DNA of 33,160 nucleotides from positions 1 through 33,160 of the forward strand of contig JAGOJY010000047.1 in NCBI GenBank assembly GCA_017994815.1. Reading direction: 5' to 3'. Origin of the DNA: Acidobacteriota bacterium. GTDB taxonomy: Bacteria; Acidobacteriota; Polarisedimenticolia; J045. The notes under the pieces were generated by a model, which saw only the letters and a list, made by a program, of their open reading frames with translations, did not search any database and was not told the origin of the DNA. The first letter of the stretch is position 1. Each line of letters begins with the position of its first letter. Of this stretch, positions 16,252 through 23,636 are shown in pieces. The position numbers were made by a program, and so were the translations under genes.

Positions 16252-17832
16252 ATGGTCGGCTGGGACACCTACCTCGACCGGCTCGGACCCCAGGGTCTGC
16301 GCCTGGTCCTGGCCGGCCTGCTCGACCCCGCCGCCACGGCCGCGCTCGGCGACGCCGAGGCCGGCGACCTGCCGCCGGTCGAGCGGGCGAACGCCGTCGC
16401 CGACCGCGTCGCCGAGGATCCCGCGCTCGCGCCGCAGCTCCTGGAGCGCCTCGACGAGCTGGCCGGTTCCGACTCCCCGGGCCCCGAGGACTGGGACGAG
16501 AAGCAGCTGCGCGACGCCGTCGCGGCGATGCTGCGCGCCCCCGACGGGAACTCGGCCCGCGTGCTGCACCGGCTGGCCCGCCTCGCCCGCCCGCCGCTGC
16601 CGGCGGCCGAGATCCGCGCCGCGGCGGAGCTGATCGCCCCGGCGGTGCTGGGCCAGGACCCCGGCAGCCGGCCGAAGTGGGTGGCCAAGGTCGCCTCCGA
16701 GCGCGCCGGGCTGCGCGAGCTGGAGCAGGAGCGCCGGGAACTGGAAGGCCGCGTGCGCCAGCTCGAGACCCAGCTCGCCCGCGCCCTGGAGCACGCGGCC
16801 TCGCTCGAGGAGCGGCTCTCGCAGCGGCTGGTCGAGGTCCGCGACCTCCGGGTCGGCGAGAAATCGCAGCGCGACGACCGCCAGCGGCTCGAGCGCGACA
16901 TCGCGCGGCTGGAGAAGCGGATCGGCGACCTCAACGAGCGGCGGGCGCAGGAGCGCACCGGCGAGATCACCACCGCCCTGCGGCGGCTCACCACCGAGCA
17001 GCGCCGGACCGGCGCCAACCTGCAGAAGCTGCGGCAGAACGACAAGGACCGGCGCGACACGCTGGCCGAGTTGGCGCGGCGCGTCTCTTCGCTGGGCCAG
17101 CTGATCGAGCGCGTGGTGGACATCCACGAGGTCGAGTCGCGGGCCGCGGCCGCGGCGCAGGAGGCGATCCTGCGCGAACTGTCCGGCATCCGCGCCGCGC
17201 TCGGGTCCGGCGAGGCCCCCGAGCCGGCCCCGGTCGCCGCGCGCGCGCGCCGCGGCGACACGCCGCGGGTCGGCATGTTCGTGGACGTGCAGAACATGTT
17301 CTACGGCGCGCGCGAGAAGAACGCGCGCCTCGACTTCGAGGCGCTGCTCGCCGCGGCGTCGCACGACCGCCAGCTCGTCCGCGCGGTCGCGTACCTCGTC
17401 GAGGCGCGCGAGATCGACCAGAGCGCCTTCATCCACCTGCTGCAGGCCAAGGCCTACGAGGTCAAGCGCAAGCCGCTGCGGATCCGCGCCGACCGCACGA
17501 TGAAGGGCAACTGGGACCTCGAGATGGCGCTCGACGCGCTGTCCACCGCCGAGCACCTGGACGTCGTGGTGCTGGTGACCGGCGACGGCGACTTCGTCCC
17601 GCTCGTGCGGCAGCTCAAGCTCAAGGGCTGCCGGGTCGAGGTGTTCGGCTTCCCGCGCAGCACCGCCCCCGACCTGCGCGAGGCGGCCGACAAGTTCGTG
17701 CCGATCACCCGCCGCCTGCTGCGCCCGCTGACGCCCGAACGGCGCCCGCGGTCCGCGGCGACGGAGACCGGGCCGCAGGCCGAGGAAACCCCCGCCGCGG
17801 GCGAGGCGCCCGTCCCCGTCGTTCACTCCTGA
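16252..17832 (+). CDS. coiled-coil protein with C-terminal NYN (LabA/DUF88) nuclease domain
   Basis: The start at 16252 has GGAGG eleven bases upstream and gives 526 residues. Residues 1-140 are helical and unrecognised. Residues about 145-310 are a long charged coiled coil rich in Glu, Arg and Leu, with an Ala-rich end. Residues 339-490 form a PIN-like NYN domain of the LabA/DUF88 group. Its acidic residues are all visible: D345 in 'GMFVDVQNMFYG', D422 in 'MKGNWDLEMALDAL', and D445/D447 in 'VTGDGDFVPLV'. NYN domains are metal-dependent RNases acting on structured RNA, so this is probably an active nuclease whose coiled coil drives oligomerisation or partner binding. The last 35 residues are low-complexity Pro/Glu/Ala. 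The gene is convergent with the CBM48 gene, with a hairpin between them. Confidence 0.85.
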   Translation: MVGWDTYLDRLGPQGLRLVLAGLLDPAATAALGDAEAGDLPPVERANAVADRVAEDPALAPQLLERLDELAGSDSPGPEDWDEKQLRDAVAAMLRAPDGNSARVLHRLARLARPPLPAAEIRAAAELIAPAVLGQDPGSRPKWVAKVASERAGLRELEQERRELEGRVRQLETQLARALEHAASLEERLSQRLVEVRDLRVGEKSQRDDRQRLERDIARLEKRIGDLNERRAQERTGEITTALRRLTTEQRRTGANLQKLRQNDKDRRDTLAELARRVSSLGQLIERVVDIHEVESRAAAAAQEAILRELSGIRAALGSGEAPEPAPVAARARRGDTPRVGMFVDVQNMFYGAREKNARLDFEALLAAASHDRQLVRAVAYLVEAREIDQSAFIHLLQAKAYEVKRKPLRIRADRTMKGNWDLEMALDALSTAEHLDVVVLVTGDGDFVPLVRQLKLKGCRVEVFGFPRSTAPDLREAADKFVPITRRLLRPLTPERRPRSAATETGPQAEETPAAGEAPVPVVHS

Positions 17833-17847
17833 ACCCGGATGCAAAGC

Positions 17848-17868
17848 GGGCGGGCACCCTGCCCGCCC
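17848..17868. terminator. perfect hairpin between convergent NYN and CBM48 genes
   Basis: GGGCGGGCA pairs perfectly with TGCCCGCCC around a three-base loop, 15 bases after the NYN stop and 36 bases beyond the CBM48 stop. No T-run follows on either strand, so it may serve as a bidirectional block or 3' stabiliser rather than a classical intrinsic terminator. Confidence 0.5.
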
Positions 17869-17904
17869 GAAGACAGTTCCCCTGGCAGCGCGCCTTGGCC
17901 GCGG

Positions 17905-18201
17905 TCAGGTCAGGACGACCGCGTTCATCCCGCCGTGCGGGTTGGGGGCGGTCCGGTCGGTCTGGTCGTCGGTCACCCAGTCCCGGCTGTTGATCACGAA
18001 CCGGTACTGGTACTCCCGCTCGCGCGGCAGGCGCAGGGTGATCGACCAGCAACCGTCCTTGCGCTGCTTCATCGGGTGCGAGGCGGGATTCCAGTCGTTG
18101 AAATCACCTGCCAGGTGAACCGACGCGGCGCCGGGGAGCGGACCGGTCTCGAAGGTCACGGAGAGTTTGTCGGATTTCGGAATCGTCTTCTTTTTCAGCA
18201 T
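17905..18201 (-). CDS. stand-alone CBM48 / AMPK-type glycogen-binding protein
   Basis: The start is the ATG at 18201 behind GGAGGAGA, giving 98 residues starting MLKKKTIPKSDK; the open frame upstream lacks such a site. Residues about 13-85 form the early-set glycogen-recognition domain: 'VHLAGDFNDWNP', 'MKQRKDGCWSITLRLP', 'EYQYRFVINSRDWVTD'. The Trp and Asn/Asp positions expected to bind the glucan are kept. It has no catalytic domain, so it probably binds glycogen or another alpha-glucan, or acts as a targeting module. The window also holds a GT4 enzyme and a glycogen-debranching enzyme some 6 kb away, but they are not linked transcriptionally. Such small proteins occur widely and their function is largely untested. 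Confidence 0.88.
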   Translation of the reverse strand: MLKKKTIPKSDKLSVTFETGPLPGAASVHLAGDFNDWNPASHPMKQRKDGCWSITLRLPREREYQYRFVINSRDWVTDDQTDRTAPNPHGGMNAVVLT

Positions 18202-18226
18202 GAGCGCCGGATTCTCCTCCTCAGGC

Positions 18227-18255
18227 AAGCTAGAACTCGCGGATTGCGGGCGCAA
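18227..18255 (-). promoter_or_regulatory. promoter of the CBM48 gene
   Basis: On the minus strand TTGCGC (18250-18255) and TAGCTT (18227-18232) are spaced by exactly 17 bases. The implied transcript starts near 18220, right at the GGAGGAGA ribosome binding site, so the leader would be only about 20 bases. Confidence 0.5.
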
Positions 18256-18332
18256 GCCTAGCGCAGTTCACCCTTCGCGCCAACCGTGTTTGCCAGGCGC
18301 ACCGACCGCGACAACTCGTTGACCCCGGAGCG

Positions 18333-20255
18333 TTAGTCGCGGTCCACGACGTCCTGGAACCAGTGCCGGACCTGCTCGAGGTCCGACACGACGGGCCAGT
18401 CGGGGAGCGACTCGAACACCGTGCGGCCGTAGCGCCGGGTCCGCACGCGGACGTCGAGCAGCGCGAGCACCCCGCGGTCGCCGTGCGACCGGATCAGCCG
18501 TCCGAGCGCCTGCCGCAGCGAGATGATGGCCTCCGGCAACTGCTCCTCGTGGAACGGGTCGCCGCCGCGCTCGCGGACGAGCGCGGCCCGCGCGGCGACC
18601 AGCGGATCGTCCGGCACCGCGAACGGGAGCTTGTCCACGACCACCAAAGAGAGCGCCTCGCCGGGGACGTCGATCCCCTGCCGGAACGACGCCGTCCCGA
18701 GCAGCACCGAGTGCACCTCGCGCCGGAACTCCTCGACGAGAATCTCGCGCGGCGCCTCACCCTGCACCAGGACCGGGTAAGCGAGCGCCCCGCGCAGGCG
18801 CTCGGCGGCCCGGGTCAGCGCGCGGTGCGAGGCGAACAGGACCAGCGCGCGGCCGCGCGAGATCTCGAGCAGCTGCTCGATCTCGCGCAAGCTGCGCTCG
18901 GGGAACTCCGGCGAGCCCGGCTCGGGGAACGCCTCCGGCACGTACAGCACGGCCTGCCGGCGGTGCGCGAACGGCGACGCGATCAGCACCCGCTGCGCCT
19001 CGGCGATGCCGAGCCGCCGCGCCGCCCGGTCCAGCCGCCCGCCGATCGCCAGCGTCGCCGACGTGGCGACGACGCTCGGCACCTCGCCCAGCGTCTCGGC
19101 CAACAGCGGCGCCACGTCGATCGGCCACGCGGCCAGTACCGCGCCCTCGCGGCCCTGCGGCTCGACCGTCACCACGTGCCCCGCGCGCGGCGCGTCCCAC
19201 AGCTCGTCGAGCGCGAGCCGCTGCGCGGCGCAGCGCGCGACGAGCAGCGCGCGTTCCTCGGCGCGCTCGCCGTCGCCGCCCAGCGCCTCGGCCACGCGCG
19301 CGAGTCCCTCGGCGTACACCTCGCGCAGCTCCTGCAGCGCCGCGCCCGCGTGGCGCGCGGAAAACGCCACGCGCCCCGGCCCCTCGCGCGGGCGCAGCGC
19401 GGAGAACAGCGCCTTGCCCGCGACCTCGACCTCGTCGGCGCTGGCGAGGCGCCCGGACTGCTGCTCCAGCTCGCGGCGCGCGTCGCGCGCGAGGTCCAGC
19501 GCCATGCGCTGCGAGAGCCGCAGCCCGAAGTGCTGGACTGCGGCCTCCTCGGCCAGGTGCGCCTCGTCGAGCACGAGGAACGGCGTGTCGGGCAGGATCC
19601 GGCCCGGCCCCGCGCGGCGCAGCGCGAGGTCGGCGAACAGCAGGTGGTGATTGACGATCACGACCTTGGCCACGGCGGCGCGCCGCCGCGCGGCGTACAC
19701 GAAGCAGCGGTCGTACTCGGCGCAGTGCGTGCCGGTGCAGGTGTCGGCCCGGCCGTCCACCTGGGCCCACAGCGGCGACGCGTCGCGCAGCCCGGGGACC
19801 TCGGCGCGGTCGCCGGTGCGCGTCTCGCGCGACCACGGCTCGAGCGCCTTGAACACCGGGATCTCGGCGAACAGGTCGAGCCGCGGCTCGGCCCCCAGCT
19901 CCTGCAGGCGCTTGAGGCAGAGGTAGTTCTCGCGCCCCTTGAGCACGACGACGTCGCCCTCGCGGCCGGTCGCGGCGAGCGCGATCGGCAACTCGCGCTG
20001 GACGATCTGGTCCTGCAGCGCCTTGGTCCCGGTCGAGAGGATGACCGGCTCGTCCACGAGCAGCGCCGGGACGAGGTACGCCAGCGTCTTGCCGGTGCCC
20101 GTCCCGGCCTCGACCACGAGGTGCCGGCGCTCGGCGAACGCGCGGGCGACGTTCTCGGCCATCCGCTGCTGGCAGGCGCGGTGCTCGAAATACCCGCGCG
20201 CGCGGGCCAGCCGGCCGCCCGGCCCGAACAGCGCCCCGACGTCGCCGGGGCTCAC
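18333..20255 (-). CDS. DinG/XPD-family ATP-dependent DNA helicase
   Basis: This 640-residue superfamily 2 helicase starts with GTG at 20255, overlapping the rpiB stop by four bases. Walker A is 'EAGTGTGKT' (GTGTGKT at 51-57) and the DEAH box is 'VLDEAH' (230-233). Between them lie four cysteines, C113, C173, C178 and C184 ('YLCLKR', 'CTGTHC...DRC'), with the spacing of the Fe-S cluster domain of XPD/DinG helicases. The second motor domain shows 'VVATSATL', 'FRQGIDVPGE' and 'QALGRLIRS' (motif VI). It unwinds DNA 5' to 3', probably clearing R-loops or G-rich structures, as known for the family. It is the last gene of the dGTPase-like/rpiB operon. The gene is dinG- or yoaA-like; orthology is not decidable here. 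Confidence 0.92.
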   Translation of the reverse strand: MSPGDVGALFGPGGRLARARGYFEHRACQQRMAENVARAFAERRHLVVEAGTGTGKTLAYLVPALLVDEPVILSTGTKALQDQIVQRELPIALAATGREGDVVVLKGRENYLCLKRLQELGAEPRLDLFAEIPVFKALEPWSRETRTGDRAEVPGLRDASPLWAQVDGRADTCTGTHCAEYDRCFVYAARRRAAVAKVVIVNHHLLFADLALRRAGPGRILPDTPFLVLDEAHLAEEAAVQHFGLRLSQRMALDLARDARRELEQQSGRLASADEVEVAGKALFSALRPREGPGRVAFSARHAGAALQELREVYAEGLARVAEALGGDGERAEERALLVARCAAQRLALDELWDAPRAGHVVTVEPQGREGAVLAAWPIDVAPLLAETLGEVPSVVATSATLAIGGRLDRAARRLGIAEAQRVLIASPFAHRRQAVLYVPEAFPEPGSPEFPERSLREIEQLLEISRGRALVLFASHRALTRAAERLRGALAYPVLVQGEAPREILVEEFRREVHSVLLGTASFRQGIDVPGEALSLVVVDKLPFAVPDDPLVAARAALVRERGGDPFHEEQLPEAIISLRQALGRLIRSHGDRGVLALLDVRVRTRRYGRTVFESLPDWPVVSDLEQVRHWFQDVVDRD

Positions 20256-20680
20256 GGCTCGATCTTCTCGACCCGCCGGCGGTGGCGGCCGCCCTCGAAC
20301 GCGGTCGCCAGGAACACCTCGACCATCGCCTCGACCAGCCCCGGCCCGCTGACGCGCGCGCCGAGCGCGAGGACGTTGGCGTCGTTGTGCAGCCGCGCGT
20401 AGCGCGCGTCGTACTCCGAGGTGCAGCGCGCCGCGCGCACGCCGCGTACCTTGTTGGCGACGATCGAGGCGCCGATCCCGGTCCCGCAGATCACGATCCC
20501 GCGCTCGGCCGAGCCCGCGGCGACCGCCTGCGCGACCGGGCGGATGAAGTCCGGGTAGTCCGCGCTCTCCGCCGAGTGCGTCCCGACGTCCTGCACCTCG
20601 TGCCCCGCCGCGCGCAGGAGCCCCGCGACGTGGTTCTTCAACTCGAAGCCGGCGTGGTCGGCGCCGATCGCGATGCGCAT
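20252..20680 (-). CDS. rpiB: ribose-5-phosphate isomerase B
   Basis: RpiB interconverts ribose 5-phosphate and ribulose 5-phosphate in the pentose phosphate pathway. The 142-residue protein starts at the ATG at 20680, overlapping the stop of the upstream gene (TGATG). 'IAIGADHAGFELK' carries D8 and H9, 'VICGTGIG' carries catalytic C65, and 'YDARYARLHNDANVLALGAR' carries H98; all are key residues of the LacAB/RpiB family. Its start and stop overlap both neighbours, so all three genes are translated from one mRNA. The link with a dGTPase-like protein and a helicase is not metabolic in an obvious way. Confidence 0.95.
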   Translation of the reverse strand: MRIAIGADHAGFELKNHVAGLLRAAGHEVQDVGTHSAESADYPDFIRPVAQAVAAGSAERGIVICGTGIGASIVANKVRGVRAARCTSEYDARYARLHNDANVLALGARVSGPGLVEAMVEVFLATAFEGGRHRRRVEKIEP

Positions 20681-21846
20681 CAGCAACTCCCGGCGGTGAC
20701 GGTTTCGAGCAGCTGGGCCGCGTGCCGGTCCGTCATCCCCGCGATGTGGTCGGCCAACAGCCTGGCGAACTCCGCGCGCCCGCGGAAGTGCGACGCGATC
20801 TCGCGCTCCTGCGCGGCGCGCGGCAGGTCCCGCAGGTAGGCCCGGCCGGTCAGTTCCTTGTAGCGCAGCAGGACCGAGTCGTCCAGAAGCCGCGGGTCGT
20901 CCTCGTAGCGCTCGAACAGCGTCGCCACCGTGCGCTCCGCCTGGGCCTCGAAGCGCCGGCCGGCCTGGCTCGAGCCGACCCGCGTCGCCACCAGCTCGTC
21001 GAGCCGCGCGAGCAGCGGCGCGACGCGCGGGCCGGGGCCGATCGCCCCCGCGCGGCGCCGGGACGCGAGCAGGATGTCGCTGTGGACCGCGTGCGCGAGC
21101 GCCCGGTGCAGCGCGGCGCGCTGGCGGAAGACGCCGCGCGGCCAGCCGCCCGACGATTTCAGCCGCTCGGCGAGCGCCGCCGGCTCGGGCAGGCGCAGCA
21201 CCGCGGCGAGCGGGACGAACCCCGCGGCCAGCGCGTCCTCGAGCGCGCTCAGAGTCGCCACGGCCCGGCGCGCCGCGGCGACGGCCAGCGACTCCCGCGG
21301 CGGCGGGCTGCCGGCGCCGAGCCCGGCCGGGTCGATCCCGGGCGGCGGCGCCGCCGGCGCCCCGTCGAGCTTGCACAGCGCTTCGCGCGCCCGGTCGGTC
21401 AGGTTGAGGCCGGGATGCTCGTAGCGGACCTCCAGGAGGTCGACCACGCGCAGCGTCTGGACACGCGTCGAGAAACCGCCCTCGACCCCGCGCGCGCGCA
21501 GCACCGCGTCGAGCGCCCGCTCGCCCGCGGCGCCGAACGGCGGCCGGCCGAGGTCGTGGGCCAGCGCAACCACCTCGACGAGGTCCTCGTCGAGCCCGAG
21601 GTGCCGCGCGATGACGCGCGCCGCCGAGGCGACCTCGAGCGTCACGGCGAGCGCCGTGCGCGCCTGCCACGCATTGTCGGCCGGGAACAGGAACGCCTTG
21701 CCGGAGAGCCGGCGGAAAGAGCGCGCGTGCAGCACGCGGTCGCGGTCGCGCTCCAACGGGCCGCGCAGCACGAGCTTCCGGCCGCGATCCTCGGTCGGGT
21801 ACCTGCGCGTGGCCGCGCTGCCGGGCGCCTCTCGGCCGGGTGACAT
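20680..21846 (-). CDS. dGTPase-like HD-fold protein with degraded active site
   Basis: The overall frame of the Dgt family is clear: 'RGPLERDRDRVLHARSFRRLSGKAFLF', 'RTALAVTLEVASAARVIARHLGLDEDLVEVVALAHDLG', 'PGLNLTDRAREALCKLDG'. Numbered from the ATG at 21846 (388 residues), the HD pair H97-D98 and E109 remain. However, the first metal His of the usual 'RTRLTHSLEV' is Val68, the His after 'HDLG' is Arg101, the catalytic His of 'PPFGHAGE' is Ala106, and the His of 'GFEHNAQ' is Thr127. It is therefore unlikely to hydrolyse dNTPs normally and may be a binding or regulatory protein. A GTG at 21876 is in frame, but it lies inside a palindrome; a TAGAAT at 21854-21859 would place transcription start at or next to the ATG at 21846 (leaderless). 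First gene of the rpiB-helicase operon. Confidence 0.8.
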   Translation of the reverse strand: MSPGREAPGSAATRRYPTEDRGRKLVLRGPLERDRDRVLHARSFRRLSGKAFLFPADNAWQARTALAVTLEVASAARVIARHLGLDEDLVEVVALAHDLGRPPFGAAGERALDAVLRARGVEGGFSTRVQTLRVVDLLEVRYEHPGLNLTDRAREALCKLDGAPAAPPPGIDPAGLGAGSPPPRESLAVAAARRAVATLSALEDALAAGFVPLAAVLRLPEPAALAERLKSSGGWPRGVFRQRAALHRALAHAVHSDILLASRRRAGAIGPGPRVAPLLARLDELVATRVGSSQAGRRFEAQAERTVATLFERYEDDPRLLDDSVLLRYKELTGRAYLRDLPRAAQEREIASHFRGRAEFARLLADHIAGMTDRHAAQLLETVTAGSC

Positions 21847-21853
21847 CGCGTGG

Positions 21854-21859
21854 ATTCTA
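21854..21859 (-). promoter_or_regulatory. possible -10 element giving a leaderless transcript
   Basis: TAGAAT on the minus strand ends seven bases before the ATG at 21846, so the transcript would begin at or very near the start codon. No ribosome binding site precedes that ATG. The region where a -35 would lie is occupied by the palindrome at 21860-21883. Confidence 0.35.
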
Positions 21860-21883
21860 GGGGACAGGTGTTCCACCTGTCCC
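21860..21883. repeat. palindromic repeat, copy 1 (GGGACAGGTG family)
   Basis: GGGACAGGTG and its complement form a 10-pair stem with a 3-base loop (21861-21883). It begins 5 bases after the ferredoxin stop codon on the minus strand and ends just before the TAGAAT of the next gene. The same palindrome occurs twice after groEL. It probably ends or stabilises the ferredoxin transcript. Confidence 0.75.
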
Positions 21884-21888
21884 GGCCG

Positions 21889-22089
21889 TCAGTAGTCGAC
21901 CGTGACGGCGCCGCTCGGGCAGCACTCGACGCACTTGAAGCAGACGATGCACTCGGAGATGTTCGCGACGACCACCGTGCCGTCGCGGATCTCGAACACC
22001 TCGACCGGGCAGACCGCGTGGCAGGCCTGCGTGTTGTCGCACGAGTCGTAGTCGATGACGACGCTGACCGCCTGACCCGCCTGGACCAT
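21889..22089 (-). CDS. small ferredoxin, one cluster site lacking a Cys
   Basis: This 66-residue protein starts at the ATG at 22089. The second site is complete and has an extra Cys: C47-x2-C50-x2-C53, then C56, C57-Pro ('CIVCFKCVECCP'). The first site reads C17-x5-C23-x3-C27-Pro ('CDNTQACHAVCP'), so the second Cys of the usual CxxCxxCxxxCP is Thr20. That pattern suits a [3Fe-4S] or otherwise altered cluster next to a normal [4Fe-4S] cluster, as in 7Fe ferredoxins. It carries electrons in the cytoplasm; its partner enzyme is not in this window. It lies 42 bases upstream of the dGTPase-like gene on the same strand, but a strong palindrome between them suggests separate transcripts. Confidence 0.88.
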   Translation of the reverse strand: MVQAGQAVSVVIDYDSCDNTQACHAVCPVEVFEIRDGTVVVANISECIVCFKCVECCPSGAVTVDY

Positions 22090-22098
22090 CGCGCGCCC

Positions 22099-22190
22099 CC
22101 GGCGGCCTTGGCCGGGCCGCCACCGTTGACGTTCGTTCCCGCCCGTTCCGGCGGCAAGTCCCCGGGTGCGGCGCCACCGGCGGCCTTGAC
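22099..22190. repeat. CCGGCGGCCTTG direct repeat in the ferredoxin/hsp20 spacer
   Basis: The 12-mer CCGGCGGCCTTG occurs at 22099-22110 and 22178-22189. The first copy is followed by GGGCCGCC (22114-22121), able to pair with GGCGGCC (22101-22107) over a short loop. It resembles the GGGCCGCC palindromes elsewhere in the window in inverted form. The rest of this 160-base divergent spacer shows no gene. Confidence 0.4.
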
Positions 22191-22225
22191 GGGGTGCCCG
22201 GCCGATGCGAAATGCTCGTCCGCGC

Positions 22226-22231
22226 TAAACT
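22226..22231 (+). promoter_or_regulatory. possible -10 element for hsp20
   Basis: TAAACT stands out in GC-rich DNA about 20 bases before the hsp20 start. Transcription would begin near 22238, at the GGGAG ribosome binding site. No good -35 is spaced correctly. Confidence 0.3.
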
Positions 22232-22250
22232 TGGGCCCGGGAGCGAAACC

Positions 22251-22676
22251 ATGCAGGACATGCTCGACCTCAAGACCAGGATCAACAGGCTGTTCGAGGA
22301 GCTGCTCGCGCGGACGGAGCCGGGCGAAGTTCCCGCCGCCGGCGGCGAGTGGACGCCGCGCGTGGACCTGTACGAGCTGCCCGACCGCGTGGTCCTGCGG
22401 GCCGACGTCCCGGGGGTTTCCCCCGGCGACCTGGACGTGCGGCTGGAAAACGGCCAGCTGCTTTTGCGCGGCACGCGGCGCCAGCCCCAGGATCTCGACC
22501 CGGGGGCGCTGTGCCGGCTCGAGCGGCCGTTCGGCCCGTTCGTCCGCCGCTACGCGCTGCCGGACTCGGTGGACCCCGAGCAGGTGCGGGCCTCCTGCGC
22601 GCAGGGCGTGCTCGAGGTGGTGATCGGCAAGCGCGAAACCGGCGGTTTCCGCAGGATTCCCGTCCAGGCGGATTGA
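22251..22676 (+). CDS. Hsp20 / alpha-crystallin small heat shock protein
   Basis: Small heat shock proteins hold unfolding proteins in a refoldable state without ATP. The start is the ATG at 22251 behind GGGAG, giving 141 residues (an in-frame ATG at 22194 lacks a site). The alpha-crystallin domain runs from about 35 to 130: 'WTPRVDLYELPDRVVLRADVPGV', 'LDVRLENGQLLLRGTRR', 'LERPFGPFVRRYALPDSVD', 'QGVLEVVIGK'. The C-terminal 'RIPVQ' is a good IxV motif for oligomer contacts. The N-terminal arm is short, about 30 residues. The gene is followed 97 bases later by htpX, with a palindromic repeat in the gap. Confidence 0.93.
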   Translation: MQDMLDLKTRINRLFEELLARTEPGEVPAAGGEWTPRVDLYELPDRVVLRADVPGVSPGDLDVRLENGQLLLRGTRRQPQDLDPGALCRLERPFGPFVRRYALPDSVDPEQVRASCAQGVLEVVIGKRETGGFRRIPVQAD

Positions 22677-22692
22677 TCGGCCGCTCCCCGGC

Positions 22693-22711
22693 GGGCCGCC
22701 GCGGGCGGCCC
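22693..22711. repeat. GGGCCGCC-GCN-GGCGGCCC palindrome, copy 1
   Basis: Perfect eight-pair stem with loop GCG in the hsp20-htpX spacer, 17 bases after the hsp20 stop. Two further copies with loops GCC and GCA lie between groES and groEL. A weaker GGGGCC/GGCCCC pairing follows at 22741-22762, just before htpX. Confidence 0.7.
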
Positions 22712-22772
22712 TGACCCCAGGGAATGCTCGGCCACGCTGCGGGGGCCGCCTGCAACGGCCCCGGAGACGAAC

Positions 22773-23627
22773 ATGGGCTCGACACTCAAGACCTTCTTCC
22801 TCCTCGCGCTGCTGACGGTGCTGCTCGTCGTCGTGGGCCAGCTCGTCGGCGGCCAGCAAGGCGCCATCATCGCCTTCGTGCTGGCGGTGGTGATGAACTT
22901 CGGGACGTACTGGTTCTCCGACCGGATCGTCCTGGCGCGCTACCGCGCCCAGGAGCTGCAGCCCGGGCAGGTCCAGCGTCTCGACGCGATCATCGACCGG
23001 CTGGTCGCGCGCACCGGGATGCCGCGCCCGCGGCTGTACCTGATCCCGGAAACGCAGCCCAACGCCTTCGCCACCGGCCGCAACCCGGCCCACGCCGCGG
23101 TCGCCGTGACCGAGGGGCTGATGCGCGCGATGGACGACGAGGAGCTGGAAGGCGTCATCGCCCACGAGCTCTCGCACGTCCGCCACCGCGACATCCTGAT
23201 CGGCACCGTCGCCGCCACGATGGCCGGCGCGGTGACGATGATCGCCTCGATGGCGCGCTGGGCCGCGATGTTCGGCGGGTTCGGCGGGCGCGACGAGCGC
23301 GAGGGCGGCGGCGGCGCGCTGGGCCTGCTGTTCCTGATGATCGTGGCCCCGCTCGCGGCGCTGATCGTGCAGCTCGCGGTGAGCCGCTCGCGCGAGTACG
23401 CCGCCGACCAGGGCGCCGCGACGATCACCGGCAACCCCTACGGCCTGGCCCGCGCGCTGCGCAAGCTGGGCCAGCTCTCCGGGCGCATCCCGATGGACGC
23501 CTCGCCGGCCAGCGCCCACATGTTCATCGTGTCCCCGCTGTCGGGGGGCGCGTTCATGTCGCTGTTCTCGACGCACCCGCCGCTCGAGGAACGGATCAAG
23601 CGCCTGTTGGGCGGGCGCTCGCTGTGA
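22773..23627 (+). CDS. htpX: HtpX-type membrane zinc metalloprotease
   Basis: HtpX degrades damaged or misfolded membrane proteins. The 284-residue protein starts at 22773 with GGAG six bases upstream. Two N-terminal transmembrane helices (about 6-25 and 30-48) precede the protease domain. The zinc site HELSH (H131, E132, H135) lies in 'GVIAHELSHVRHRD', and the third ligand is E208 in 'SRSREYAAD'. Two more hydrophobic segments (about 142-160 and 182-203) flank a Gly-rich loop. 'STHPPLEERIKRL' is the normal C-terminal signature. It sits nine bases upstream of grpE, so both are probably on one transcript. Confidence 0.95.
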   Translation: MGSTLKTFFLLALLTVLLVVVGQLVGGQQGAIIAFVLAVVMNFGTYWFSDRIVLARYRAQELQPGQVQRLDAIIDRLVARTGMPRPRLYLIPETQPNAFATGRNPAHAAVAVTEGLMRAMDDEELEGVIAHELSHVRHRDILIGTVAATMAGAVTMIASMARWAAMFGGFGGRDEREGGGGALGLLFLMIVAPLAALIVQLAVSRSREYAADQGAATITGNPYGLARALRKLGQLSGRIPMDASPASAHMFIVSPLSGGAFMSLFSTHPPLEERIKRLLGGRSL

Positions 23628-23636
23628 GGGTGCGGC

